The notes: a model not told the origin generated them from the sequence alone. A DNA stretch of 64,000 nt from Caloramator mitchellensis (GCF_001440545.1 NZ_LKHP01000002.1:1-64000); one strand, 5' to 3'; positions 21,138 through 30,930 are shown, numbered from the stretch's first letter. Numbers and translations are program-made.

Positions 21138-24113
21138 CTAAACTCCCCTTGATAACGCCCTTAATATATCCACTTGATATCTTTCCTTTACTTTACTTAA
21201 AAGTTCTTCTCCTAAACTACTGTAATAATATAAATCTTCTTTTAAATATTCCTTAAATACATAGTTTAATCTTGCATTATTATCCATATTCCTTTTTATC
21301 TCAGCCTTAACCCTTAAAACAATCCCATTTTCAAATGGGCTTTTTAATTTTTGTGCATCCACATCAGCCATCTTTAAATATTTTAAGGATTCCTCATATC
21401 TCCCTTCTTTTATGAGTGTTAATGAAAAATATCCTTCGGCAATCGGTCTTAACCAGTGAGCATCGGATTTTTTGTATAAATCAACTGCTCTTTTTAAATA
21501 ATCCTTTGCCCTTACGTAGTCCCCCAGTTCATAGGAGACTTGTCCAGCATTTGTCAAGAAAACTGTTAATCCTACATTTGTTTTTATTCTACTACATATT
21601 TCAATTGCCTTGTCGTAATAGTTTAAAGCAGATTTAAAGTCAGTATTAAGCCTCCTGATATTTCCCAGGTAATTTAAAGAGGCTGCAATATTAAAGTGGT
21701 ATTTTGCTTCTTTATTGTTTAGGGATTCAAAAATCATGAGTGAGTGCTTAATAACTTCCTCTGCTCTATTAAATTTTTCCTGCATAATAAGATTGAGGCC
21801 TTTAAGCCTAAAAAGAATTGCAAGTTCCTTCTTATTCTTTAACTTGTTTGCAATCCTTATCCCATCCTCGACATATTTTGTCATGGATTCAACATCATGC
21901 ACCTGTATTGAGTAATATATAATTTGTCTAATAGCCTTTAGTTCTAATATTTCATCCCCTAATTCTTTTGTTAATTCAATTGAGTTTTTTATATCATCAA
22001 TACCTCTTTCGTATTCGCCTTCCCAAATAAGAAGCCTTCCCCTTACATAGCTAAAAAATGCGCAAAGCCACTTATAATCTTTTGAGTTTTCCTTTATCTC
22101 AGTAAGTTGATTGTTTATTTCATCAAGCTTTGAATATATTGATTTACTATTGCATTCCTCCAACAGTTTTTCTTCATAGGGAACCTCTGGGAAAAGTTCG
22201 TTGCTGAAATTCAAAAGTTCAGTTATGTTTTTCATCTTGTATTTTAAAGCCTTTTTAATTTCTCCGGCTCTTTCAAAATGGTAAATCAAGCCGCTATAAA
22301 GGTAAAAATCAGTCCTGTCCCCAGTTAATTTTTCTTCCATGAGCAGTGCAATCCTTCCGTGCATTATTCTTTTTTTCGCATTCGAAAGGTTGCAATACAC
22401 AAATTCCCTCAGCTTTTGGTGCGAAAATTTATAACCTAAATTTTTATCATTGACTTCTATTATTATAAATTTTGCAACAAGTTCCTCCAAAGTTTCCAAT
22501 AACGTTTCTTCATCAAGTTCCACAAGTTTGATTATATAATTTAAAGGAGCCTCATCATAAAACATTGAAATAATATTCAATAGCTTTTTGCCTTCAATTG
22601 AAATGTCGATAAATCTGCTATTTAGTATTTCCTGAAGCCTTGTATTTAAATAAGATACGTCTAGATTATTCCTAATTAAATTTATATATTCAACTATAAA
22701 AAAGGTATTTCCCTCTGTTTCTGTGTATATATTGTTCAGCACTTCATGAGATATTTCAAGGCCATTTAGCGCCTTTTGAACAAAATCCCAAGATTCCTCT
22801 CTTGTAAATCTTGTAAGCTCTATTTTTTCCATCCTGTCATATCTTGTTACTCTTGCACAAAATTCATTTATCTTTTTATCATACCTTGAATTCAGAATAA
22901 AAAATATATTTTTCTTGCTGAGCATTATCTTTTTAAGTATTGACAGGCTTACATCATCCATCCAGTGAACATCTTCTAATATTATAATCAGCTTGTGTTT
23001 ATTAGCGATTGTTGAAATTAATTCAATAATTATCTCTTCCAAAAGTTTGTATCTATTAGCGTCAAAATTAATATTTTCCCCTGTTTCAAAAATACCTGCT
23101 AATGATGGAAAATATGATGAAAGTATGTTTTTCCATGACTTAGGGATATATTCATTTGATATATACTCCGAAAGCCCTGTTAATACATCTCCCCAAACCT
23201 TTAATATGTAGCTCTCTTCAACTGCAAAGCAATTTGCTTTTACAAAGCTTAACTCATGTTCACATCTTTGCAAAAATTCCTCTGTTAGTCTTGATTTTCC
23301 AATTCCCGCCTCTCCGATTATAAATATATTTTTGTATTGTAAATCGCTCATGAATTTATTAAAATTATCTAAAATTTTAGAAATTTCAAAATCTCTTCCG
23401 TAAAAAAATTTTTCTTCTTCCTTAAGCCTTGTTTTAGTTAATCTTTCATACAAACTTATAGTTTTTGCATCCGGCAAAACTCCAAGCTCTTTATAAAGTT
23501 TCTGCTTAAAGTTGTTATAAATTTCCACTGCCTTTTTTGTTTCGCCCTTCTTATAATAAATCTGCATAAGTATTCTTAAAGCTTTTTCATCAAATTCATC
23601 AATTTCAATAATTTTTTTAGTATATTCTTCAGCGTTTTTTATGTCTTTACTTTTCAAAGCTTCTTCAATAAACTTATACAGCCTTTTAATATACATTTCA
23701 CTGATTTCTTGCCTCTTTGAAAGCAGCCATTCTTCAAATGCAACACACTCTTTTATATTAATTCCTTCTAAAAACTCGCCATTGTATTCATTCAATTTAT
23801 TTGAGTTAACCAGATTTAAAACATCGCATTCCAATATAATAGCCGGATTTAAAGCAAGGGTAGATTTATTGTTTGAAATAAAAACGTCAAATCCAAAGGC
23901 CTTTTTTACGCTATATATTGCATTTCGTAAATTTTTCCTTGCAACATCATCCTCATGACCCTGCCACAAAAGATTTATAAGCTCATCCCTTGTAGCCTCC
24001 CTTTTTAAAACCATATAGTAAAAGAGAACCTCTGCCTTTTTGAATGCAAAATTAATATTTCTATTTTCAACTGTAACCGCTGGAATTCCAAATAGCTTAA
24101 CCTTTACCCTCAC
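21138..24113 (-). CDS. Large BTAD-STAND-TPR transcriptional activator
   Basis: 991 residues, cytosolic. N-terminal winged-helix domain (residues 1-100; VKLFGIPAVTVENRNINF, DELINLLWQGHEDDVARKNL) and BTAD helical domain to about 240, as in SARP-type activators; then an AAA/STAND ATPase with Walker A IIGEAGIGKSRLT and Walker B LIIILEDVHWMDD; then about 450 residues of TPR-like helices (NYLGNIRRLNTDFKSALNYY, YFSLTLIKEGRYEESLKYLK). Such proteins bind DNA after nucleotide- and ligand-driven oligomerisation. Because it is first in a tight operon with YqeC, MocA-YqeB and XdhC genes, I infer that it controls molybdenum hydroxylase or purine genes. Ligand unknown. Confidence 0.9.
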   Translation of the reverse strand: MRVKVKLFGIPAVTVENRNINFAFKKAEVLFYYMVLKREATRDELINLLWQGHEDDVARKNLRNAIYSVKKAFGFDVFISNNKSTLALNPAIILECDVLNLVNSNKLNEYNGEFLEGINIKECVAFEEWLLSKRQEISEMYIKRLYKFIEEALKSKDIKNAEEYTKKIIEIDEFDEKALRILMQIYYKKGETKKAVEIYNNFKQKLYKELGVLPDAKTISLYERLTKTRLKEEEKFFYGRDFEISKILDNFNKFMSDLQYKNIFIIGEAGIGKSRLTEEFLQRCEHELSFVKANCFAVEESYILKVWGDVLTGLSEYISNEYIPKSWKNILSSYFPSLAGIFETGENINFDANRYKLLEEIIIELISTIANKHKLIIILEDVHWMDDVSLSILKKIMLSKKNIFFILNSRYDKKINEFCARVTRYDRMEKIELTRFTREESWDFVQKALNGLEISHEVLNNIYTETEGNTFFIVEYINLIRNNLDVSYLNTRLQEILNSRFIDISIEGKKLLNIISMFYDEAPLNYIIKLVELDEETLLETLEELVAKFIIIEVNDKNLGYKFSHQKLREFVYCNLSNAKKRIMHGRIALLMEEKLTGDRTDFYLYSGLIYHFERAGEIKKALKYKMKNITELLNFSNELFPEVPYEEKLLEECNSKSIYSKLDEINNQLTEIKENSKDYKWLCAFFSYVRGRLLIWEGEYERGIDDIKNSIELTKELGDEILELKAIRQIIYYSIQVHDVESMTKYVEDGIRIANKLKNKKELAILFRLKGLNLIMQEKFNRAEEVIKHSLMIFESLNNKEAKYHFNIAASLNYLGNIRRLNTDFKSALNYYDKAIEICSRIKTNVGLTVFLTNAGQVSYELGDYVRAKDYLKRAVDLYKKSDAHWLRPIAEGYFSLTLIKEGRYEESLKYLKMADVDAQKLKSPFENGIVLRVKAEIKRNMDNNARLNYVFKEYLKEDLYYYSSLGEELLSKVKERYQVDILRALSRGV

Positions 24114-24168
24114 CGTAATAACCCCTTTTTAATAAATTGGACAAGAATATTATAGCATATTTTTATCA

Positions 24169-24909
24169 TTACCTGAAACTTTTCATATACTCCTTTGCTG
24201 ACCTATTCATCTCGAGTGAAAAATCCGACATAAACTTTCTTTTGCAGGTTGACCTAATCTCCTCAACAGCATCTTTTCCCTCTATCCCCGATTTTTTAAG
24301 TCTTTTACTATGCATTTCAATGTGCTCATCCTTTGATAATCTTTTATATCTATTTTCAAAAGCAATATATTCTTTGTCAAACCTTGCAGGCTTTTTTCTA
24401 TTTTTTTGCGACTCTGTAGGATATCCATAAACAAGCATAGCAGCAGGAATAACATAATCAGGAAGGTCTAATACTTTTCTAACCTTTTCACAATTTTCAA
24501 GTATATCTCCTATATAGCAGGAACCAATTCCAAGACTTTCAGCAGCAACAACTGTATTTTGAGCTGCAATTATTGCGTCGGCACATGCAAGCAAAATATC
24601 CCCTTCGCCCGGCTTTCTTGGACTGCAATTTGTAAGGGAATAGGCATCATACCACCTTTGATAATCAGCAAGGAATATCAAAACCATAGGTGCCTTTGCG
24701 ATAAAGGGCTGATTGTCGCATAGAATAGAAAGCCTTTCCTTAAGTTCATTATCTGTAATGTCCAAAATGCTATACAGCATCATTGCACCAGCCGTTGGTG
24801 CCTCAAACGCTGCGTTTAAAATCTCTTCCTTAATCTCCTTTGGTATTTCCTTTTCTTCAAAAATCCTTACAGATTTTCTTTTCTTTATTTGATTAATAAC
24901 CTCGTTCAT
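24169..24909 (-). CDS. Nitroreductase-family protein
   Basis: FMN-dependent oxidoreductase family, about 246 residues. NEVINQIKKRKSVRIFEEKE at the start is the family's FMN-binding R-x-S motif region; later AAFEAPTAGAMMLYSILDI, AAQNTVVAAESLGIGSCYIG and LVYGYPTESQKNRKKP follow the fold. The last 60 residues are basic and helical. Start: ATG at 24909 with AGGGGGC six bases upstream; the in-frame TTG at 24930 is less likely. A consensus promoter precedes it. It is 56 bases upstream of the BTAD regulator, possibly in one transcript. Substrate not predictable. Confidence 0.9.
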   Translation of the reverse strand: MNEVINQIKKRKSVRIFEEKEIPKEIKEEILNAAFEAPTAGAMMLYSILDITDNELKERLSILCDNQPFIAKAPMVLIFLADYQRWYDAYSLTNCSPRKPGEGDILLACADAIIAAQNTVVAAESLGIGSCYIGDILENCEKVRKVLDLPDYVIPAAMLVYGYPTESQKNRKKPARFDKEYIAFENRYKRLSKDEHIEMHSKRLKKSGIEGKDAVEEIRSTCKRKFMSDFSLEMNRSAKEYMKSFR

Positions 24910-24944
24910 AATCTTGCCCCCTAATGTCAACTAAATCATATATG

Positions 24945-24973
24945 ATTATACCATATTTTTGAAATTGAAACAA
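24945..24973 (-). promoter_or_regulatory. Predicted promoter of the nitroreductase gene
   Basis: TTGTTT (24973-24968), 17 bases, TATAAT (24950-24945) on the minus strand; transcription would start about 30 bases before the ATG at 24909. It may also serve the regulator and yqeC-mocA/yqeB-xdhC genes downstream. Confidence 0.55.
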
Positions 24974-25014
24974 AAAAATGCTCAAGATATAAATTTCAAA
25001 ATATCCCTGAAATA

Positions 25015-25054
25015 AAAACCGCGTAATAGGCAAAGAGCCGAACCACGCGGTTTT
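25015..25054 (-). terminator. Terminator of the riboflavin operon (possibly bidirectional)
   Basis: Arms AAAACCGCG (25015-25023) and CGCGGTTTT (25046-25054) with a small inner stem GGC/GCC in the loop. A-rich on the left (U-run for leftward transcripts), T-rich on the right. Confidence 0.8.
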
Positions 25055-25058
25055 ATTT

Positions 25059-25727
25059 TTATAAACATTTTTTCAATTCCATAATATTATCAATTATTAA
25101 ATCTGCCTCTTTAAGTTCGCCATCCTGAGTATAGCCATAGCTGCATCCAATGGTGTAAATACCGTTTTTCTTTCCTGCTTCTATATCTTGATATCTATCT
25201 CCAATTATAACCATATCCTTAGGATATTCATCTTTTATTATTCTTAGTATTTCATGCTTTTGAATAAAACTAAACTCTTCTGAACAAATTAGCCTTTCAA
25301 AATATTTGTCTAAATTAAATAATTTTTTATGAGCTTCTTTATAATAAATTTTGCAATTGCTTATAAAAATTAGTCGATAGCCCTTATTTTTTAAATACTC
25401 TAAAACCTCTATGGCACCATCATAAAGAACTGGCCTACCTTCTGAAATCGACATCTTCATCTCCTCAGATATTATACTGCTACACTTTTCCTTTAATTCA
25501 TCCTGAAGATAAGGCATGAAAGATTTCCACATGTTTTGTGGAGTGAATCCCAGCCAATAACTTATCTCTTTGTCAGACCACTCTCTTTCTTTAGCAAGGC
25601 CTTCATTTACAAGAAAATCGTATGCACTTCTAAAGGCAGGAGCATATATTTTTATGCTATCATGCAAAGTCCCATCATAATCGAAAAATACAGTTTTTAT
25701 CTTATTTAAGGGAATCAATTTACACAC
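25059..25727 (-). CDS. HAD-superfamily phosphatase at the end of the riboflavin operon
   Basis: 222 residues, HAD subfamily IA architecture: motif I FFDYDGTLHDS with nucleophile aspartate, helical cap (residues 20-95), motif II FISNCK, motif III lysine in the RYQD region preceding GKKNG, and motif IV MVIIGDRYQDIEAGKKNGI. It begins nine bases after ribH and ends at the operon terminator, so it is transcribed with ribDEBAH. Riboflavin synthesis needs a HAD phosphatase to dephosphorylate 5-amino-6-(ribitylamino)uracil 5'-phosphate before RibH; this gene is a good candidate by position, although other HAD roles are possible. Start GTG at 25727 is not certain. Confidence 0.85.
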   Translation of the reverse strand: MCKLIPLNKIKTVFFDYDGTLHDSIKIYAPAFRSAYDFLVNEGLAKEREWSDKEISYWLGFTPQNMWKSFMPYLQDELKEKCSSIISEEMKMSISEGRPVLYDGAIEVLEYLKNKGYRLIFISNCKIYYKEAHKKLFNLDKYFERLICSEEFSFIQKHEILRIIKDEYPKDMVIIGDRYQDIEAGKKNGIYTIGCSYGYTQDGELKEADLIIDNIMELKKCL

Positions 25728-25736
25728 ACTCCACTA

Positions 25737-26198
25737 TTAAAATTGTTTTAATAGATTCGCCATTTCAATGGCTGTAACTGCAGCATCATATCCTTTATTT
25801 CCCGCCTTCGTTCCAGCCCTTTCAATTGCCTGCTCAATTGTATCCGTTGTTAAAACTCCAAATATTACTGGAACTTCTGTATCAAGTGAAACATGTGCTA
25901 TTCCCTTGGATGCTTCACTTGATACATATTCAAAATGAGGTGTTGCTCCTCTGATTACTGCTCCTAAGCAGATAATAGCATCGTATTTGTTTGTCTTTGC
26001 CATTTTCTTAGCAGCAAGCGGTATTTCAAAGGCTCCAGGAACCCAAGCAACGTCTATATTTTCTTCATCTGCTCCATGCCTTCTTAAAGCGTCCATTGCT
26101 CCTGATAAAAGCTTGCCTCCAACAAACTCGTTAAATCTTCCAACAACAATTCCAAACCTTAATCCTTGTGCAATCAAATTTCCTTCAAAAATTTTCAT
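25737..26198 (-). CDS. ribH: 6,7-dimethyl-8-ribityllumazine synthase
   Basis: Condenses 5-amino-6-(ribitylamino)uracil with 3,4-dihydroxybutanone phosphate in the penultimate riboflavin step; forms an icosahedral or pentameric shell. 153 residues, normal length. Family landmarks: [57 protein letters not shown] with the catalytic histidine (here HFEYV), and [20 protein letters not shown]. It follows ribBA by two bases. Confidence 0.98.
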   Translation of the reverse strand: MKIFEGNLIAQGLRFGIVVGRFNEFVGGKLLSGAMDALRRHGADEENIDVAWVPGAFEIPLAAKKMAKTNKYDAIICLGAVIRGATPHFEYVSSEASKGIAHVSLDTEVPVIFGVLTTDTIEQAIERAGTKAGNKGYDAAVTAIEMANLLKQF

Positions 26199-26200
26199 AA

Positions 26201-27412
26201 TTACTCCTCCTCATTAAAATTTAACATATGTCCAAGTTTTTGTTTCTTGGTTCTTAAATAAAATTCATTTCTTTCATTGTGGTTCATCTGAATAGGAACT
26301 CGTTCAACGATTTCAATACCATAACCAGATAATCCCTTTAACTTTTTGGGGTTGTTAGTCATAAGCTTTATCTTTTTCACTCCAAGATCGGCAAGTATCT
26401 GTGCTCCAATACCATAATCTCTTAAATCCTCTGGAAAACCTAAAGCAATGTTTGCCTCAACCGTATCCATTCCCTTATCTTGAAGTGCGTAGGCCTTTAT
26501 TTTGTTAATAAGTCCTATCCCCCTGCCTTCCTGGCGCATATAAAGAAGTATTCCTCTGCCTTCAGCTTCAATCCTTTTCATTGCTGCGGCAAACTGCTCG
26601 CCGCAATCACATCTTAATGAGCCAAATACATCACCCGTCAAGCATTCTGAATGAACTCTGACTAGAACAGGCTCTCCGTCTGAAACATTTCCTTTAACAA
26701 GTGCTACATGGTGCTCACCATTTAGAGTATTTTCATATCCATATATTCTAAAACCTCCATATTTGGTGGGCATATCGGCATCTGACGCTCTTTTAATAAA
26801 AACTTCCTTACTTCTGCGATACGCTATCAAATCTGCTATCGTTATAATCTTTAAGTTATGCTCATTGGCATACTCCATAAGCTGCGGAACCCTTGCCATA
26901 GTTCCGTCTTCATTCATTATTTCGCATATAACCCCTGCAGGATAAAGACCAGCTAAAGTTGCCAGGTCGACTGCAGCTTCCGTATGCCCTGCTCTTTTTA
27001 ACACTCCTCCTTTTTTTGCAATAAGCGGGAAGACATGTCCTGGCTTTTTAAAATCCTCTTCCTTGGCATCTTTTTCAAGAACCTTTTTAATAGTATGTGC
27101 CCTTTCATATGCTGAGATTCCAGTAGTAGTGTCAATAGCATCAATTGATACTGTAAATGCCGTTTGAAATGAATCGGTGTTTCTTTCCACCATATATCCT
27201 ATATTTAGCTCTCTAATCCTTTCCTCTATTATTGGCATACAAATTAATCCTCTTCCAAACTTAGACATAAAATTTATGGCCTCTGGGGTAACTTTTTCAG
27301 CAGCCATCAGAAGGTCGCCTTCATTTTCCCTATCTTCATCATCTACGACTATAATCATCTTCCCCGATTTAATATCCTCTAAAGCTTCTTCTATAGTGTT
27401 AAATTTATACAT
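26201..27412 (-). CDS. ribBA: Bifunctional 3,4-dihydroxy-2-butanone-4-phosphate synthase / GTP cyclohydrolase II
   Basis: Supplies both precursors of riboflavin. 403 residues: N-terminal DHBP synthase domain (residues 1-205; [48 protein letters not shown]-type motif) and C-terminal GTP cyclohydrolase II ([20 protein letters not shown] with three zinc cysteines, [34 protein letters not shown]). Both domains look intact. Cotranscribed with ribE upstream and ribH downstream. Confidence 0.98.
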   Translation of the reverse strand: MYKFNTIEEALEDIKSGKMIIVVDDEDRENEGDLLMAAEKVTPEAINFMSKFGRGLICMPIIEERIRELNIGYMVERNTDSFQTAFTVSIDAIDTTTGISAYERAHTIKKVLEKDAKEEDFKKPGHVFPLIAKKGGVLKRAGHTEAAVDLATLAGLYPAGVICEIMNEDGTMARVPQLMEYANEHNLKIITIADLIAYRRSKEVFIKRASDADMPTKYGGFRIYGYENTLNGEHHVALVKGNVSDGEPVLVRVHSECLTGDVFGSLRCDCGEQFAAAMKRIEAEGRGILLYMRQEGRGIGLINKIKAYALQDKGMDTVEANIALGFPEDLRDYGIGAQILADLGVKKIKLMTNNPKKLKGLSGYGIEIVERVPIQMNHNERNEFYLRTKKQKLGHMLNFNEEE

Positions 27413-27432
27413 TTTCTTTCCTCCCTCTAATC

Positions 27433-28083
27433 TTACACAAACCCATGTTCTTTTAAAAAATTAATATCCAAACTTTTTTTATTAGGTAACTCCTCTTTGA
27501 AATTAAGCAGTTTTTCTATATATTTGCTTATCATATCGCATTCTAAATTTACAACATCACCTACCTTTTTTCTATGCAAAGTTGTAACTTCCCTTGTGTG
27601 AGGAATAATAGACACTTTAAAGCTATTATCATCGGCATATGCTACTGTTAAACTTATACCATCTACTGCAATCGAACCCTTATAAACTATATATTTTAGT
27701 AACTCATTTGAAGTTTCTATAGTAAGCCAAACTGCATTATCTTCGCTTTCAAGATTTGTTATAGTTCCCATTCCATCGATGTGTCCACTTACAAAATGCC
27801 CACCTAATCTATCTCCAATTCTTAAAGCTCTTTCGAGGTTTACCGCGTCTCCTAAAGATAATAAATGAAGGTTACTTCTTCTCATGGTTTCAGGCATAAC
27901 ATCAACTGTAAAGCTTTGCAGATTAAACTCAGTTACAGTAAGGCAAACTCCATTTGTGCTTATACTATCACCAAGTTTAACGCCTTCTAAAACCTTTCTT
28001 GCATTTATTGTAATCTTTGCTGCATTATTTGTTTTAATTATTGATTTAACTTTACCTACTTCTTCTATCAGTCCAGTAAACAT
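27433..28083 (-). CDS. ribE: Riboflavin synthase, alpha chain
   Basis: Dismutates two 6,7-dimethyl-8-ribityllumazine molecules to riboflavin. 216 residues composed of two lumazine-binding repeats: [15 protein letters not shown]... with [16 protein letters not shown], and the second repeat beginning [14 protein letters not shown] with [16 protein letters not shown]. The start MFTGLIEE is diagnostic. Order ribD-ribE-ribBA-ribH is the Bacillus/Clostridium arrangement. Confidence 0.98.
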   Translation of the reverse strand: MFTGLIEEVGKVKSIIKTNNAAKITINARKVLEGVKLGDSISTNGVCLTVTEFNLQSFTVDVMPETMRRSNLHLLSLGDAVNLERALRIGDRLGGHFVSGHIDGMGTITNLESEDNAVWLTIETSNELLKYIVYKGSIAVDGISLTVAYADDNSFKVSIIPHTREVTTLHRKKVGDVVNLECDMISKYIEKLLNFKEELPNKKSLDINFLKEHGFV

Positions 28084-28088
28084 AAAAT

Positions 28089-29189
28089 TTATCCCTCCTG
28101 CCCTAAGTAGCCTTCAATCATTATGTCATCACCAAATCTATGTAAACCTAAGTTTTTTAACAAAAGTGCATCCTTCATCAGGGGTATTCCTATTCCTCCA
28201 ATGGGGGTTTTGGCCTCATTTCCGCCTATAAATTTAGGAGCAATAAATATATTTACCTTGTCAACGATTCTTTCTTCAATAGCAGAGTAGTTCAGTTCGC
28301 TTCCACCCTCCAAAAGAACGCTATCTATTTTTCTTTTTCCAAGCTCCTGCATCAGAAATTTTAAATCAACTTTATTATCCTTAAGAGGAGTTATGATTAT
28401 TTCAGCCCCCTTTTTTTCATATTCTTTTAGTCTTTCTTTTTCAGCAAGTTCGGTTGTTGCAATAATAGTTCGTGCATTTGATTTAATATTTAATACTTTG
28501 GAATCTAATGGTGTTCTTCCCCTTGTATCAACGATTATTCTTATTGGGTCACTATTATTCCCCTTCTCAAGCCTTGTTGTAAGCATTGGGTCGTCTTTAA
28601 TTATTGTTCCTACTCCAACCATTATCGCTGCAACTCTTTGCCTTAGATTATGAACATATTCCCTTGATTCTTCATTAGTAATCCATTTTGAATCACCTGT
28701 CCTTGTTGCAATTTTACCATCTAGCGTCATTGCAGTTTTTAAAATGCAAAATGGAAGTTTTGTCGTTATATATTTGATGAATATTTCATTAAGCTTTCTG
28801 CTCTCTTCTTCTAATACTCCTGTTATTACTTCTATCCCATTATCCCTTAATATTTTGATGCCCCTTCCTGATACTTCTGGGTTAGGGTCCTCCATCGCTA
28901 CAACAACTTTTTTAATCCCCTTTTCAACTATCGCATTGGCACATGGGGGAGTTTTACCAAAGTGGGAACAAGGCTCCAGGGTAACATACATTGTTGCACC
29001 TTTCACATCTTCTATAGCATTTCTAAATGCATTTACCTCCGCATGGTGGCTCCCGTAAATCTGATGATACCCTTCTCCAATAATCCTGCCTTCTTTGACT
29101 ATTACTGCTCCTACAAGAGGATTAGGATTTGTAAAGCCAGCACCTTTTTTTGCAAGTTCTAAAGCTCTCCTCATATATTTTTCGTCCAT
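28089..29189 (-). CDS. ribD: Riboflavin biosynthesis deaminase/reductase RibD
   Basis: 366 residues, two activities. Residues 1-145: zinc deaminase with HAEVNAF (catalytic H-A-E) and PCSHFGKTPPC (zinc cysteines). Residues 146-366: NADPH-dependent reductase with LKTAMTLDGKIATRTGDSKW and VLLEGGSELNYSAI. First gene of the operon; the FMN riboswitch lies 150 bases upstream. Confidence 0.98.
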   Translation of the reverse strand: MDEKYMRRALELAKKGAGFTNPNPLVGAVIVKEGRIIGEGYHQIYGSHHAEVNAFRNAIEDVKGATMYVTLEPCSHFGKTPPCANAIVEKGIKKVVVAMEDPNPEVSGRGIKILRDNGIEVITGVLEEESRKLNEIFIKYITTKLPFCILKTAMTLDGKIATRTGDSKWITNEESREYVHNLRQRVAAIMVGVGTIIKDDPMLTTRLEKGNNSDPIRIIVDTRGRTPLDSKVLNIKSNARTIIATTELAEKERLKEYEKKGAEIIITPLKDNKVDLKFLMQELGKRKIDSVLLEGGSELNYSAIEERIVDKVNIFIAPKFIGGNEAKTPIGGIGIPLMKDALLLKNLGLHRFGDDIMIEGYLGQEG

Positions 29190-29239
29190 AAGACCACCTC
29201 AAATATAATATTTCCAATTAACAAAAATTTTAAGATTTT

Positions 29240-29274
29240 GGCAAAAACAAAAGCCCTGAATAAATTCAGGGCTT
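29240..29274 (-). terminator. Intrinsic terminator of the FMN riboswitch expression platform
   Basis: Stem AAGCCCTGAA/TTCAGGGCTT (29251-29274) followed in the leftward transcript by a U-rich run (plus-strand A-rich 29240-29250). The arm GCCCTGAA is complementary to the TTCAGGGC at the 5' end of the aptamer (29434-29441), so pairing of the aptamer strand could prevent termination when FMN is absent. Confidence 0.85.
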
Positions 29275-29338
29275 ATCTTACTATGAAAGCAAGATTTATT
29301 TACCAAATAGATTATTGATAAATAACTTTATTTTTTTA

Positions 29339-29445
29339 ATCTTCTCCCATCCAGACTATACTGTCGGCCTCGGAATTTCACCGAGTCAACCTTTCGGCTC
29401 GCGGGCTTTACCGCCGGTGGGGACTTGCACCCCGCCCTGAAGATT
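29339..29445 (-). promoter_or_regulatory. FMN riboswitch (RFN element)
   Basis: In the leftward transcript the closing stem GAAGATT-type P1 arms (29439-29445 and 29339-29345) enclose the classic RFN sequence: CAGGGCGGGGTGCAAGTCCC, then ACCGGCGGTAAAGCCCGCGA, GCCGAAAGG, GGTGAAATTCCG and GCCGACAGTATAGTCTGGAT. All conserved core segments are recognisable. It controls ribDEBAH and the HAD gene by FMN-dependent termination. Confidence 0.97.
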
Positions 29446-29463
29446 ATTCAATTTCTTTACTCT

Positions 29464-29492
29464 AAGTTAACACTAATTTATATAATTGTCAA
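29464..29492 (-). promoter_or_regulatory. Predicted promoter of the riboflavin operon
   Basis: Perfect TTGACA (29492-29487), 17-base spacer and a weak TAACTT (29469-29464) on the minus strand, ending about 20 bases before the FMN aptamer. Distance fits transcription starting just upstream of P1. Confidence 0.6.
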
Positions 29493-29612
29493 CTCTTGCT
29501 TTTGCTTTAATGCTCTGTTTATAAACAATATAATTCTATAGTTTTTGAACAGGATAAGAATTATATGTTGAAAATATCTGCTTCTTATACTTGTAAGTCA
29601 ATTGCAATATTA

Positions 29613-30902
29613 TCATATTAAAATATTCTTCCTTCCAATTTTATTCTTATATTCTTTCTTTTTTACCTTGTAATTTTCATCACCTGTTATCGTATATAAA
29701 TCTTCATAAAGTAAAACTAAATCATAAAAATAATTATGGGATATAAAAAATGTTTCACATTTTTTTAAATACTTAATTGAATTTTCTCTTTTACCACCTA
29801 AATAATATATATGTCCTAACATAAAATTTATATTATGCTTAAACCTTGCTGGTAAATATTTGAGTTTGATATTACTTACAATGTTTTGAACTTTACTATA
29901 TTCGTTCAGGTTAAAATAAATTACCATTTCTTGATATAAGAGCTTGTTCAAAACAATAATATCCTTAAAATTATTTTTACAAAACTCTAAAGTTGTTATT
30001 GCTTCATTAATCTTTCCTGAATATCTTAAAGCATTAATATAGTTCAGGTAACAACTTCCAGCAGATATTTCATCATCAAGATATAAATAAGAATAAATTG
30101 CCTTTTTAGCATATTTTATTGCTTTTTCGTATTGTTGGGTGTTATAAGAAGCTATATTTAAAGACAGGTAAATATCTGGCATAATATCAATATAATTGAA
30201 ATTATTGCACTTATTCAAAAAATCCTCAAGTAGATTAATGATTTTATCAAATTTACAGGTTTGAAGAAAGATATATGCTAAATTATTATGGACTATATAA
30301 CTGATTTTAGAATCCATAGCATTGTGCATTTTCAGGTGATTGATTGCCATTAAAAGATAATGTTCACACTTTGCATAATTTTTATTTTTCAACATTATTT
30401 TAAATAAAGTATTTAAAGCTTCAACAAAGGTAATTACATTTATCTTCTGGTTTATTTTATCTGACTTTGTATATTCATTTATGTACCTTTTTAAAAATAT
30501 TAGAGCTTTATGGAGCATATTTAAATTGAAATAAGATATTCCTAAATAGAAATACTTATTAAAATCGTTAAATTTAATAAATGTTTCAATATCAGTTTCT
30601 TTAATTTTAACGATGCTGTAATAGTCTTGTTGTAAATAAAGTATTTTTAAAATTGAATTTTCTATTTGATTGTTTGAGTCACTATCGCGAGAATATTCAC
30701 AATCTATATCAATAAAAAAATAATGAAAAGAAACATCTAATTTATTAGATATATATTGTAGTTGAGGAATAGAAGGAAGCATCTTATTATTTTCAATTCT
30801 GCTTAAAACAACTCTGCTTAAATATTCTCCGCAAAGTTCTTCCTGCGATAATCCCTTTTGTTGTCTTAAATTTTTAATCTTTTCTCCAATTGAAATGTTC
30901 AT
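29613..30902 (-). CDS. HTH-TPR regulator, RRNPP-like (candidate peptide-responsive quorum sensor)
   Basis: 429 residues. Residues 6-62 form an XRE-type HTH (GEKIKNLRQQKGLSQEELCG, SRVVLSRIENNKMLPSIPQL); the remainder is a helical repeat array of TPR type (INHLKMHNAMDSKISYIVHN, SYNTQQYEKAIKYAKKAIY, SCYLNYINALRYSGKINEAI). This HTH plus TPR plan and length match RRNPP regulators such as PlcR/NprR-like proteins, which bind short re-imported peptides. A gene for a small exported peptide is divergently encoded 206 bases away, with a palindrome between them. No lysine/arginine-rich secretion signal: cytosolic. The ligand pairing is inferred from position only. Confidence 0.85.
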   Translation of the reverse strand: MNISIGEKIKNLRQQKGLSQEELCGEYLSRVVLSRIENNKMLPSIPQLQYISNKLDVSFHYFFIDIDCEYSRDSDSNNQIENSILKILYLQQDYYSIVKIKETDIETFIKFNDFNKYFYLGISYFNLNMLHKALIFLKRYINEYTKSDKINQKINVITFVEALNTLFKIMLKNKNYAKCEHYLLMAINHLKMHNAMDSKISYIVHNNLAYIFLQTCKFDKIINLLEDFLNKCNNFNYIDIMPDIYLSLNIASYNTQQYEKAIKYAKKAIYSYLYLDDEISAGSCYLNYINALRYSGKINEAITTLEFCKNNFKDIIVLNKLLYQEMVIYFNLNEYSKVQNIVSNIKLKYLPARFKHNINFMLGHIYYLGGKRENSIKYLKKCETFFISHNYFYDLVLLYEDLYTITGDENYKVKKKEYKNKIGRKNILI

Positions 30903-30930
30903 AAACTCATTTTCACCACCTTTTGCTACA

